Position numbers and translations under genes: made by a program. The notes under the pieces were generated by a model. It did not search any database. It saw only the letters and a list, made by a program, of their open reading frames with translations, and was not told the DNA's origin. Positions 1 to 6,593 of a stretch of DNA of 13,699 nucleotides are shown here, one piece after another (the stretch's first letter is position 1; the number at the start of each line of letters is the position of its first letter). The DNA is from JBEKDJ01 sp050014415 (GTDB lineage Bacteria > Desulfobacterota > BSN033 > UBA1163): contig JBEKDJ010000112.1 in the NCBI GenBank assembly GCA_050014415.1, forward strand, positions 1 to 13,699, in the 5' to 3' direction.

Positions 1-65
1 ACTGCATGGCTTGTTCTTTTTATCGAGCTCATGCGGTGCTTATACCACGTTTTGTCGCTTCGCGA

Positions 66-110
66 ACCTGTTTTCATCCGCCCAGCAGAGCTGGGCGGTA
101 TTCAACAGGT
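66..110. repeat. Nested hairpin (two-tier inverted repeat)
   Basis: A perfect 9-bp stem (CCGCCCAGC at 78-86 with GCTGGGCGG at 90-98, loop AGA) is enclosed by a second perfect 7-bp stem (ACCTGTT at 66-72 with AACAGGT at 104-110). The two tiers are separated by symmetrical 5-nt unpaired segments. There is no T tract on either side, so it is not a canonical intrinsic terminator. It lies 34 bases upstream of the pRiA4b-like gene. It could be a small palindromic repeat, a recombination site or an mRNA structure. Confidence 0.6.
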
Positions 111-144
111 ATTTCTTATAAATTCGATTATTTGAGGTGGTTAT

Positions 145-612
145 ATGAGAAAACGTAATGCAAAACAAGGTGAGAAGATATATTTGGTTAAGGTGACCTT
201 AAGCGATTGGTACGGAAAGGTTAGAGGGCAGCCTTTCAGAGTTTTAGAAATCCCTGCAGATTTTACATTGTATAGCCTAGCAGAAGCCATCGTGGATAGT
301 TTTGGTTTTTCTTTCGACCATGCTTTTGGATTTTATGACAACATAAAGAAATGGCCTAATTCAAATGAGGGTTATGAGTTGTTCGCTGATATAGGAGAAG
401 AGAGTGAATATAAGGGTGTCAAGAGAACGAAAATAAGTAAAGCTTTCGATCAGATCGAGAAGAAAATGCTGTTTCTCTTTGATTATGGCGATGAATGGCA
501 TTTTATCGTTGAACTCAAAGGAATAAAATTGTCTAAGGAAAGAGAAAAGTATCCATTCATTGCGGAGTCTATTGGGGGCACCCCTTCTCAATATGGGGAG
601 GGGGATGAATAA
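145..612 (+). CDS. Plasmid pRiA4b ORF-3 family protein
   Basis: This 155-residue protein resembles the pRiA4b ORF-3-like family, named from an Agrobacterium Ri plasmid. No biochemical role is established for the family. Visible family features are an N-terminal beta-strand segment (about residues 12-36, YLVKVTLSDWYGKVRG), a helix typical of the 'L..AI..SFGF..DHAFGF' type (44-63), and the diagnostic block FLFDYGDEWHFIVEL (110-124) followed by GGTPSQYGEGDE at the C-terminus. ATG at 145 follows a GAGGTGG Shine-Dalgarno (134-140) with 4-nt spacing. The length is near the short end for the family, whose members are often about 170-200 residues with more C-terminal sequence, so a slightly truncated tail is possible. 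It stands alone with no plasmid or mobility gene next to it. The family call is good; the function is unknown. Confidence 0.8.
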   Translation: MRKRNAKQGEKIYLVKVTLSDWYGKVRGQPFRVLEIPADFTLYSLAEAIVDSFGFSFDHAFGFYDNIKKWPNSNEGYELFADIGEESEYKGVKRTKISKAFDQIEKKMLFLFDYGDEWHFIVELKGIKLSKEREKYPFIAESIGGTPSQYGEGDE

Positions 613-988
613 TGGATAAAAAGGGTAAACCTTCACCAGAACTCAAATGAATTTTGTAAGTACAGGGATCACAGGAGTGTCGATATCTGGCATTTAAGAA
701 ACCGGATGGAAGTACATATTATTCTGCTGGGCCAAAGAATATGAGCCGTGGAGATTTGGTGATCCAATAGGTGTATCGTTTTTCAAAAACTTAGGGAACC
801 TCCAGGAAAAGTCAGATGTTTCAGGTAGTAATCGATAAGATAAAGTTACCTATATGGATGATCAATCGTGAGAAATGATTGGCGTATGGGACGCCCGGAA
901 AAAGGAGAATCTTCATTCTAATTTCACTTTGATTTTACAATATGTCATTTCATAAAATGAATCTAATTCGGGGAAAAAGAGCACCGAA
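613..988. other. Gene-free stretch, possible gene remnant
   Basis: I find no credible gene in these 376 bases. Short open stretches such as KPDGSTYYSAGPKNMSRGDLVIQ (about 697-768) are broken by stops in every frame. This would fit an old decayed gene next to the pRiA4b-like gene, but no family could be recognised. Just before the MFS gene, two in-frame ATGs (942 and 957) open a 16- or 11-codon ORF ending in TGA at 990-992, overlapping the MFS start in an ATGA arrangement. It has no clear Shine-Dalgarno. Confidence 0.4.
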
Positions 989-2284
989 ATGAAATCTGAT
1001 CAACCTCGTCCTGGCGAGATCAATGGCTTGAAGTCGATCTTTCGCGCATTGAGCCACAGAAATTATCGCCTCTTTTTCGGTGGACAAGGCATTTCTTTGA
1101 TTGGTACTTGGATGCAACAAATTGCCATGAGTTGGCTGGTGTACCGGTTGACCCATTCCGCTTTGTTATTAGGCGTCGTTGGCTTTACAGGCAGAATTCC
1201 AACCTTCCTTTTGGCCTCTTTGGCTGGCGTGTTGGCTGACAGATGGAACCGTCATCGCATTATCGTGATGACCCAAATCCTGTCAATGATCCAAGCCATG
1301 ATGCTGGCAATTCTTGTTCTCACTGGAACGGTTGTTATCTGGCACATTATCCTTTTGAGTCTGTTTCTAGGTCTTGTAAATGCCTTAGACATCCCCACGC
1401 GGCAGTCATTTGTTGTGGACATGATTGAGAAAAGGGAGGATTTAGGAAATGCCATTGCGCTCAACTCCTCGATGGTGAATGGTGCCCGTCTCATTGGCCC
1501 TTCTGCCGCGGGTTTGCTGATTGCTACTTTGGGTGAAGGGATGTGTTTTCTTCTCAACGGTCTGAGTTTTATCGCAGTTATTGTGTCTTTGTTAGCCATG
1601 AAGATGATACCTAAGAAGAGAGAAATCCAACGATCTCGAATTTTCCAGGGGCTAAAAGAAGGGTTTTCTTACGCCTTTGGTTTCGAACCTATCCGGGCAT
1701 TGTTGCTACTTCTCGGACTGGTCAGTTTGATGGGAATGCCGTATATGGTCCTGATGCCTATTTTTGCTGAGAAGATTCTGCATGGTGGACCTCAGACGCT
1801 TGGTTTTCTCCTGGGGGCTACTGGGGTAGGCGCAATCGCCGGCAGCATTTATCTTGCTTCTCGAAAAAGTGTCTTGGGATTAGGTAGAATCACTGTGATC
1901 TCTGCGAGTCTTTTTGGGATCGGACTGATTGCTTTTTCTCTATCTCGCCTCTTTTGGCTTTCTTTGTCAATGATGTTACTGACGGGTTTTGGAATGATGG
2001 TGCAGATGGCATCGACTAACACGGTGTTGCAAACCATTGTCGAGGAGGACAAGCGGGGGCGGGTGATGAGTTTTTATACGATGGCGTTTATGGGTATGGT
2101 ACCTTTTGGGAGCCTTTTAGCAGGTAGTTTGGCGAATCAGATAGGGGCTCCCAATACAGTGATGATAGGCGGAATCGCCTGTATTTTGGGTTCAGGATTG
2201 TTTGCGAAAAGACTCCCTACATTGCGAGGAATGGTTCATCCGATCTATGTAGAAAAAGGTATCATCTCGGAAGGGCTCCCATAA
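989..2284 (+). CDS. MFS transporter (EntS/MFS_3-type exporter)
   Basis: A 431-residue major facilitator superfamily protein of the enterobactin-exporter-like (MFS_3) type, probably a drug or metabolite exporter in the cytoplasmic membrane using the proton gradient. The N-terminus FRALSHRNYRLFFGGQGISLIGTWMQQIAMSWLVYRLT is typical of this subgroup. The loop-2/3 motif appears as LAGVLADRWNRHR (about residues 78-90). About a dozen hydrophobic segments can be followed, with a central basic cytoplasmic loop around residues 205-220 (KMIPKKREIQRSRIFQG) dividing the two six-helix halves. The length is normal. ATG at 989 is preceded only by a weak, distant GGGGAA (970-975); an in-frame ATG at 1022 is less likely because it would lose the conserved N-terminal segment. 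The gene is monocistronic by position. The substrate cannot be predicted from sequence. Confidence 0.88.
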   Translation: MKSDQPRPGEINGLKSIFRALSHRNYRLFFGGQGISLIGTWMQQIAMSWLVYRLTHSALLLGVVGFTGRIPTFLLASLAGVLADRWNRHRIIVMTQILSMIQAMMLAILVLTGTVVIWHIILLSLFLGLVNALDIPTRQSFVVDMIEKREDLGNAIALNSSMVNGARLIGPSAAGLLIATLGEGMCFLLNGLSFIAVIVSLLAMKMIPKKREIQRSRIFQGLKEGFSYAFGFEPIRALLLLLGLVSLMGMPYMVLMPIFAEKILHGGPQTLGFLLGATGVGAIAGSIYLASRKSVLGLGRITVISASLFGIGLIAFSLSRLFWLSLSMMLLTGFGMMVQMASTNTVLQTIVEEDKRGRVMSFYTMAFMGMVPFGSLLAGSLANQIGAPNTVMIGGIACILGSGLFAKRLPTLRGMVHPIYVEKGIISEGLP

Positions 2285-2392
2285 CCTCGAAGTCGGTAGA
2301 CCACAGACGGAAGTGACCCGATTGCGAGCTCATATCAGATTGCTACCGATCCATATCAAGGAAGTTTGCCTAGGTTCCATCGTGGAAAACCT

Positions 2393-2422
2393 TTGACATC
2401 CTTTCCGCTTTTAATTTATCAT
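2393..2422 (+). promoter_or_regulatory. Probable sigma-70 promoter of korDABC
   Basis: A perfect -35 hexamer TTGACA (2393-2398), an 18-bp spacer and TATCAT (2417-2422, five of six consensus bases) lie about 74 bases upstream of the korD start. An AT-rich stretch continues downstream. This is the best promoter-like sequence in the window and is correctly placed for the kor operon. Confidence 0.6.
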
Positions 2423-2495
2423 TAAATTATGAGGAAATTTAACAAATCAGGCCTTCTTACGCAGACTTCTCCCTTTGAGAGGGAGGAAGGGCATA

Positions 2496-2792
2496 TTGGA
2501 GTTGAAAGTGGCTGAAACCAAGAAGAAAAAGGAAGAGCCAAAGATCGATATCTATAAGGCCTGGTGCAAAGGGTGTGGAATCTGCGTGGCTTTCTGTCCA
2601 ACCGGTGCTTTAGCCAAAGATGAAGCCGGTTATCCATACGTTGAGGATATCGAGAAGTGCATTAATTGTGGATGGTGTGAGATTCGATGTCCGGACTTTG
2701 CCATCACGGTAGTGAAGAAGACCAAGGGCAGGAAAGTGGAGGCAAAACCTGAAGAAACGGATTCAGAAAGAGGTATTGCTGCAGGGCAATGA
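2496..2792 (+). CDS. korD: 2-oxoacid:ferredoxin oxidoreductase delta (ferredoxin) subunit
   Basis: A 98-residue two-cluster 4Fe-4S protein, the delta subunit that passes electrons from the catalytic KorAB core to free ferredoxin. The two cluster motifs are CKGCGICVAFCP (residues 24-35) and CINCGWCEIRCP (55-66), the classic CxxCxxCxxxCP pair. The N-terminus is Lys/Glu-rich (ETKKKKEEPK), common in KorD. No ATG is available. TTG at 2496 is preferred because GGAGG (2482-2486) and AAGG (2487-2490) lie 9 and 5 nt upstream. An earlier TTG at 2475 would place that Shine-Dalgarno inside the coding region. It is the first gene of korDABC and its end overlaps the start region of korA, indicating translational coupling. 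The domain assignment is very secure; the substrate class comes from the neighbouring subunits. Confidence 0.9.
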   Translation: MELKVAETKKKKEEPKIDIYKAWCKGCGICVAFCPTGALAKDEAGYPYVEDIEKCINCGWCEIRCPDFAITVVKKTKGRKVEAKPEETDSERGIAAGQ

Positions 2793-3891
2793 GGCTATCG
2801 TAGAAGGAGCCCTCCGGGCAGGTTGTCGTTTTTTTGCAGGTTATCCTATCACTCCAGCGACAGAGATTTCTGAAATCTTATCGGTGAAGCTTCCCCAGGT
2901 AGAGGGCACCTTCATCCAGATGGAAGATGAGATCGCCAGCTTAGGTGCGGTGATCGGGGCTTCACTAGCAGGGGTGAAGTCGATGACGGCAACCAGCGGT
3001 CCCGGGTTCTCTCTTATGCAGGAGAATTTGGGGTTTGCGATCATTGCCGAGGTTCCTTGTGTCATTGTCAATGTGATGAGGGGAGGGCCAAGCACGGGTC
3101 TTCCTACCTCTCCCTCTCAAGGTGATGTCATGCAGGCACGTTGGGGAACTCATGGCGACCATCCCACCATCGTTCTCACTGCATCGACTGTTCGGGAGTG
3201 CTATGACATCACCATTCAAGCCTTCAACTTCTCCGAGAAGTTTCGTAATCCGGTGATCGTTCTGATTGACGAGGTCGTCGCCCATATGAGGGAAAAGACG
3301 GTCCTCTCCGATCAGGAAGAGGTTGAGATCTTCGACCGGGTTAAACCGGCGGTGCCGCCGGAATGGTATATCCCCTATGAGGACACGCCTCGAGGTGTTC
3401 CAGCGATGGCCAATTTTGGTGAGGGGTATCGATACCACGTCACCGGCTTGACTCATGACGTTCGAGGATTTCCCACTTCGAGGCCGGATGAGATCGGGCC
3501 TTTCGTCGCCAGGCTTCATCGGAAGATCAGTCAGCATTTTTCAGAGATTCAGATGGCCGAGTATTTTCAGACGGAAGATGCCGAGATCACCATCATTGCC
3601 TATGGCTGTGTTGCCCGCTCTGCAAAAAGGGCAGTGAAAGAGGCCAGGGAGAAAGGGATCAAGGTAGGTCTTCTGAAACTGATCACGTTATGGCCCTTCA
3701 TGAGGACGGCGGTGGAGAAAGTGATCCAAACCTCAAGGGTCCTGATCGTGCCAGAAATGAATATGGGCCAAATCTCCCGGGAGGTGAAACGGGTGAACCC
3801 GGGTCGCTCAAAAGTGCTCACTCTCAACAAGGTCGACGGCACGATCATCACACCCTCGGAGATATTGAACCGCATCACGGAGGTGTCCTGA
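2776..3891 (+). CDS. korA: 2-oxoacid (2-oxoglutarate):ferredoxin oxidoreductase alpha subunit
   Basis: About 371 residues, combining the pyrimidine-binding domain of the TPP enzyme and the following domain II. With KorB it decarboxylates a 2-oxoacid, most likely 2-oxoglutarate, to the acyl-CoA, reducing ferredoxin. Visible motifs are QGNEAIVEGALRAGCRFFAGYPITP (residues 3-27, with the YPITP signature), QMEDEIASLGAVIGASLAG, TATSGPGFSLMQE and RGGPSTGLPTSPSQGD, then a C-terminal domain with AYGCVARSAKRAV and LLKLITLWPF. All are typical of KorA/VorB-type chains. The start is uncertain. TTG 2776 gives MLQGNEA, but the frame is open upstream to 2716, and the preceding residues KRIQKEVLLQGNEA resemble KorA N-termini, so a non-AUG start further upstream (for example CTG 2749, 6 nt after GGAGG) is plausible. 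It overlaps korD, and its TGA overlaps the korB ATG by one base. Confidence 0.9.
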   Translation: MLQGNEAIVEGALRAGCRFFAGYPITPATEISEILSVKLPQVEGTFIQMEDEIASLGAVIGASLAGVKSMTATSGPGFSLMQENLGFAIIAEVPCVIVNVMRGGPSTGLPTSPSQGDVMQARWGTHGDHPTIVLTASTVRECYDITIQAFNFSEKFRNPVIVLIDEVVAHMREKTVLSDQEEVEIFDRVKPAVPPEWYIPYEDTPRGVPAMANFGEGYRYHVTGLTHDVRGFPTSRPDEIGPFVARLHRKISQHFSEIQMAEYFQTEDAEITIIAYGCVARSAKRAVKEAREKGIKVGLLKLITLWPFMRTAVEKVIQTSRVLIVPEMNMGQISREVKRVNPGRSKVLTLNKVDGTIITPSEILNRITEVS

Positions 3892-4727
3892 TGTCAGAGG
3901 TCACCAAACTCATCCATAAATACCTCCGGCACGAAAAGAAATTCCCGCACGTCTGGTGCCCCGGGTGTGGCATTGGGATCATGCTGGGTTCCCTGATCCG
4001 GGCGATCGATCGGAGTGGTTATGAGAAGGATGAGATCGTCCTGATCTCAGGGATCGGATGTTCCGGCAGACTACCCGTCTATGTGGATTTCAATACCCTT
4101 CATACCACCCATGGTCGGGCCCTCGCGTTCGCCACAGGAGTGAAGTTGGCGAAACCCAGCCTCAAGGTGATTGTCGTTATGGGCGATGGAGATGCTGTGG
4201 CGATCGGAGGTAACCATTTCATCCATGCGGCCCGAAGGAACATCGATGTGACTGCCATCATCGTCAATAACAGCATCTATGGGATGACGGGTGGACAATT
4301 CTCCCCTACAACGCCTTACGGGATGAGATCGACGACCACTGTCTATTCGAATATTGAACAGGCCTTCAAGATTTCGGAGTTGGCGGTGACTGCCGGAGCC
4401 GTCTTTGTTGGAAGAGGGACGGTTTATCATGCCAAACTTCTAGATAGTCTGATGGAGAAGGCCTTTCTGAAGCCGGGCTTTTCTGTCGTGGAGGTGATTG
4501 CTCACTGCCATACTCAATATGGGAGGCTAAACCGCCTGGGTTCGGCAGTGGAGATGATGGAGTGGCAGCGAGACCACGCTGTGCCTGTAGAGAAGGTCCT
4601 TCAGATGAAGCCGGAGGAGATGCAGGACAAGATTATCATCGGCGTGTTGGTCGACAAGGGACTTCCTGTTTATCAAGATGAGTATGAAAAGACTCGTGAA
4701 AGGGCAAAGGGAGGGATGGGGAGATAG
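3891..4727 (+). CDS. korB: 2-oxoacid (2-oxoglutarate):ferredoxin oxidoreductase beta subunit
   Basis: A 278-residue TPP- and Mg-binding catalytic subunit, partner of KorA. It has WCPGCGIG (residues 22-29, cysteines expected to ligand a cluster), SGIGCSGR (53-60), HTTHGRALAFATGVK (71-85), the TPP motif MGDGDAVAIGGNHFIHAARR (97-116) ending in the NN pair (126-127), and YGMTGGQFSPTTPYG. The HTTHGRA and GGNHFIHAARRN blocks are characteristic of the 2-oxoglutarate type rather than pyruvate oxidoreductases; this is from family knowledge and cannot exclude branched-chain substrates. ATG 3891 follows GGAGGTG (3879-3885) at 5 nt and overlaps the korA stop as TGATG. The frame extends upstream to 3690 inside korA, but that part is not coding. 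The stop codon is TAG. The length is normal. Confidence 0.93.
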   Translation: MSEVTKLIHKYLRHEKKFPHVWCPGCGIGIMLGSLIRAIDRSGYEKDEIVLISGIGCSGRLPVYVDFNTLHTTHGRALAFATGVKLAKPSLKVIVVMGDGDAVAIGGNHFIHAARRNIDVTAIIVNNSIYGMTGGQFSPTTPYGMRSTTTVYSNIEQAFKISELAVTAGAVFVGRGTVYHAKLLDSLMEKAFLKPGFSVVEVIAHCHTQYGRLNRLGSAVEMMEWQRDHAVPVEKVLQMKPEEMQDKIIIGVLVDKGLPVYQDEYEKTRERAKGGMGR

Positions 4728-4760
4728 GGTGATGAGTCATGATGAGGTGATGGGGAGATC

Positions 4761-4796
4761 GGGAGTTGGGGAGACAAGGCACTTTCCCCATTTCCC
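4761..4796. repeat. korB-korC spacer: imperfect inverted repeat
   Basis: GGGAGTTGGGGA (4761-4772) pairs with TCCCCATTTCCC (4785-4796) at 10 of 12 positions around a 12-nt loop. The preceding bases 4728-4756 are a purine-rich run of GATGA/GTGATG units. This 99-bp spacer is unusual in an otherwise overlapping operon and may be a small inserted repeat or an mRNA processing structure. It lacks a T tract, so it is not an obvious terminator. Confidence 0.5.
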
Positions 4797-4826
4797 TATT
4801 GCCGTATCGGCGCACTAGGAGTTGAA

Positions 4827-5429
4827 ATGAGTTTCAGATATGAAATACGTCTCAGCGGGTCGGGAGGTCAGGGGTTGATCCTGATGGGGATTATTCTGGC
4901 GGAGGCGGCTGGAATCTATGATGGGAGATATGTGGCACAGACTCAAAGTTATGGGCCAGAGGCCAGAGGAGGTTCGAGCAAATCAGAGGTGGTCGTCAGC
5001 GATGAGGAGATCGACTATCCCAAGGCCGTGAAACTCGATCTCCTGTTGGCAATGAATCAAAGATCGTGCGACGATAACTATCCAGACCTCAAGCCGGAGG
5101 GTTTGCTCATAGTCGATTCCACGTTCGTCACCCAGATTCCAACCTCGAAATCCTTCCAGATACCTTTCACTCGAATTGCAAGAGAGAAGTTCAAAAGGGA
5201 AGTGGTGGCCAACATCATTGCCCTGGGTGCCCTGACCCAACTCAGCCCAATTGTTTCTCCAAAGGCCATGGGATCAGCAGTCTTAGGACGGGTGCCCAAA
5301 GGCACGGAAAAATCGAATCGAGACGCCTTGAAAGCAGGAATCTCCGCTGCCAAAGCGGCCAGGAAGAAATGGATGAAAGCGGAAATGCCACCGGAGATTC
5401 CTAAAGAGGACCTATTGGATTCGTATTAA
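4827..5429 (+). CDS. korC: 2-oxoacid (2-oxoglutarate):ferredoxin oxidoreductase gamma subunit
   Basis: A 200-residue gamma subunit (POR/KOR catalytic-domain family) completing the KorABCD enzyme. It starts with the GSGGQG loop (residues 11-16) after a first beta strand, followed by LAEAAG and the strongly conserved TQSYGPEARGGSSKSEVVVSD (39-59), then IDYPKAVKLDLLLAMNQ and the ANIIALGALTQLSPIVS block (about residues 130-147) that is conserved in gamma chains. ATG 4827 follows AGGAG (4817-4821) at 5 nt. The basic C-terminal tail (AAKAARKKWMKAE) is ordinary. Its TAA stop lies inside the first copy of a repeated palindrome (5423-5432). It is probably co-transcribed with korDAB despite the 99-bp gap. 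Confidence 0.93.
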   Translation: MSFRYEIRLSGSGGQGLILMGIILAEAAGIYDGRYVAQTQSYGPEARGGSSKSEVVVSDEEIDYPKAVKLDLLLAMNQRSCDDNYPDLKPEGLLIVDSTFVTQIPTSKSFQIPFTRIAREKFKREVVANIIALGALTQLSPIVSPKAMGSAVLGRVPKGTEKSNRDALKAGISAAKAARKKWMKAEMPPEIPKEDLLDSY

Positions 5430-5513
5430 TACAAAGGGAATAAGTCTGATCGGCGTGATCGGGGATCACACCCTACAAGATCCTAACAGAATTTAATGCG
5501 TTTGTATTAATAC
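5423..5513. repeat. 91-bp unit bounded by 13-bp perfect inverted repeats
   Basis: GTATTAATACAAA (5423-5435) and TTTGTATTAATAC (5501-5513) are perfect inverted copies. Each contains the self-palindrome GTATTAATAC. Between them lies a further 9-bp stem with one mismatch (5452-5460 with 5464-5472, loop GGG). The first arm contains the korC stop codon. No T run follows. It may be the 3' boundary of the kor operon, paired operator sites, or a short palindromic element. Confidence 0.55.
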
Positions 5514-5591
5514 ATTGGATATTGGAATTTTGTTATTTGGATTTGCGGCATTGTAGTTAAAATATACTCATGAACATATAACAGATGGATT

Positions 5592-6209
5592 ATGAGAAGG
5601 AGTTCTATTATTTATTCTCTGACCAGGAAGATGGCTCGATTGGTTTTCTCTGTTTTTTATCAAATTGAAACCGATAGGAAAGAGGCTTTTTCCGGTCAGG
5701 GACCTGCTATCATTCTTCCCAAGCACCAATACTGGACGGATATTCCCATTGTCAGCCTCGCTTTCGAGTCCTTGCTTCACTTTGTGGCCAAAAAAGAGCT
5801 CTTCGAATATCCTCTGATTCGGCACTACCTATTTCTCTTGGGTGGCATTCCCGTGGATCGAGAAGAATCGATCCGAACCTTAAGGTCTTTCAGGACCGTA
5901 TTATCTTTATTGAGAGCCGGCGAGAAGGTCGTCATCTTTCCAGAAGGGACCTATTTCCGAGATAGAGTGGGTTCCGGCAAGAGCCGACTGCTTCGAATGA
6001 TCCTAAAATTCCAATCCGAATTGGAAGATCGTATCCCATTCATCCCTGTAGGGATTCGATATGGAGAACGAGCGGGATGGAGAAGGCGGGTGGTGATACG
6101 AATTGGCCATCCCCTTTTTGCGGAGAGAGCATCCGAAGATATTCTTCTGACTCAGCGAGTGATGGAAGAAATTGGTCATCTCAGTGGCTTACGCCCATGT
6201 CCAGACTAA
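5592..6209 (+). CDS. plsC: 1-acyl-sn-glycerol-3-phosphate acyltransferase (PlsC family)
   Basis: A 205-residue lysophospholipid acyltransferase that would transfer an acyl chain to lysophosphatidate or a related acceptor at the inner face of the membrane. Diagnostic motifs are all present: HQYWTD (His45-Asp50, the HX4D catalytic motif), GGIPVDR (84-90), FPEGT (116-120) and the IPFIPVGIRYG block (about 148-158). The N-terminal segment ARLVFSVFYQI is hydrophobic and could be a membrane anchor. The start is uncertain. ATG 5592 has no upstream Shine-Dalgarno (AAGGAG lies just inside the frame at 5597-5602), and ATG 5631 has only a too-close AGGA. A TATACT -10-like hexamer is at 5563-5568 without a convincing -35. 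The gene stands alone between the kor operon and a strong palindrome. The family call is secure; the specific acceptor is not. Confidence 0.87.
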   Translation: MRRSSIIYSLTRKMARLVFSVFYQIETDRKEAFSGQGPAIILPKHQYWTDIPIVSLAFESLLHFVAKKELFEYPLIRHYLFLLGGIPVDREESIRTLRSFRTVLSLLRAGEKVVIFPEGTYFRDRVGSGKSRLLRMILKFQSELEDRIPFIPVGIRYGERAGWRRRVVIRIGHPLFAERASEDILLTQRVMEEIGHLSGLRPCPD

Positions 6210-6240
6210 TCATTCCGATTTCGGAATGATTAAGAGTTTT
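6207..6240 (+). terminator. Perfect 12-bp palindrome at plsC stop, probable terminator
   Basis: TAATCATTCCGA (6207-6218) is exactly complementary to TCGGAATGATTA (6221-6232), giving a very stable hairpin that begins at the plsC TAA. It is followed by AGAGTTTTCGAGTTTT, a discontinuous T-rich tail, so it could act as a rho-independent terminator of moderate quality. Confidence 0.6.
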
Positions 6241-6299
6241 CGAGTTTTAGTTCGGAATTTCGAAATCTACAATCCCCATTTGATAGAAAGGAGGTTTTG

Positions 6300-6506
6300 A
6301 TGCCAAGACGCGAAAGAGAGAGGGAACTAGCAAGGAGAAGAAAGCGGAGCAAAGAGAGGAGAAAACTTCGTGCCAAAGGTCTTCTTAGGCCGCCCGTCGC
6401 ACCGGTGAAAGAGACTGGAAAAAAGAAATCCGGAAAGGGAGCACCGAAGGAAGTTCCTCCAGAGGCACCCAAGGAAGCTCCGGGGCCATTAACCTCAGAA
6501 GGCTAA
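6300..6506 (+). CDS. Small highly basic Arg/Lys-rich protein
   Basis: A 68-residue protein of unknown function. The N-terminal half (PRREREREL ARRRKRSKERRKLRAKG, residues 2-28) is almost entirely Arg, Lys and Glu and would form a charged helix. The rest (from LLRPPVAPVKETG) is a low-complexity Pro/Ala/Lys/Glu tail with repeated 'PKE(V/A)P' units. Small proteins with the RERE..RRR..K..KLR pattern occur in several bacteria, possibly binding nucleic acid or ribosomes; that is inference. It is supported as a gene by an excellent AAGGAGG Shine-Dalgarno (6288-6294) 5 nt before ATG 6300 and by a good terminator just after its stop. It has its own small transcription unit between plsC and the convergent kinase gene. 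No domain is recognised with certainty. Confidence 0.65.
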   Translation: MPRRERERELARRRKRSKERRKLRAKGLLRPPVAPVKETGKKKSGKGAPKEVPPEAPKEAPGPLTSEG

Positions 6507-6539
6507 TGGTTTTCCAAAATTGCTGATTTTAGATTTCAG

Positions 6540-6560
6540 TCCCGCCAAAGGCGGGATTTT
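6540..6560 (+). terminator. Rho-independent terminator
   Basis: TCCCGCC (6540-6546), loop AAA and GGCGGGA (6550-6556) form a 7-bp GC-rich stem followed by TTTT. It lies 33 bases after the small basic-protein gene and between convergent genes. Confidence 0.7.
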
Positions 6561-6584
6561 AATCTGCAATCCGGAATCTGCAAT
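6561..6584. repeat. Short direct repeat AATCTGCAAT x2
   Basis: Identical 10-mers AATCTGCAAT at 6561-6570 and 6575-6584, followed by the related AATTTGCAA. It is a simple intergenic repeat right after the terminator and before the kinase stop codon. Confidence 0.5.
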
Positions 6585-6593
6585 TTGCAACGC

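Noticed and set aside
66..110. Integron attC site or intrinsic terminator
   Set aside because: No attC-type R-box pair (RYYYAAC/GTTRRRY) at the ends, no integrase or cassette array, and no T tract.
2475..2495. TTG 2475 as start of korD
   Set aside because: It would put the strong GGAGGAAGG ribosome binding site inside the coding region; TTG 2496 is correctly spaced.
3690..3890. N-terminal extension of KorB
   Set aside because: It is an out-of-frame reading of korA; KorB starts at ATG 3891 with a good Shine-Dalgarno and the family's normal length.
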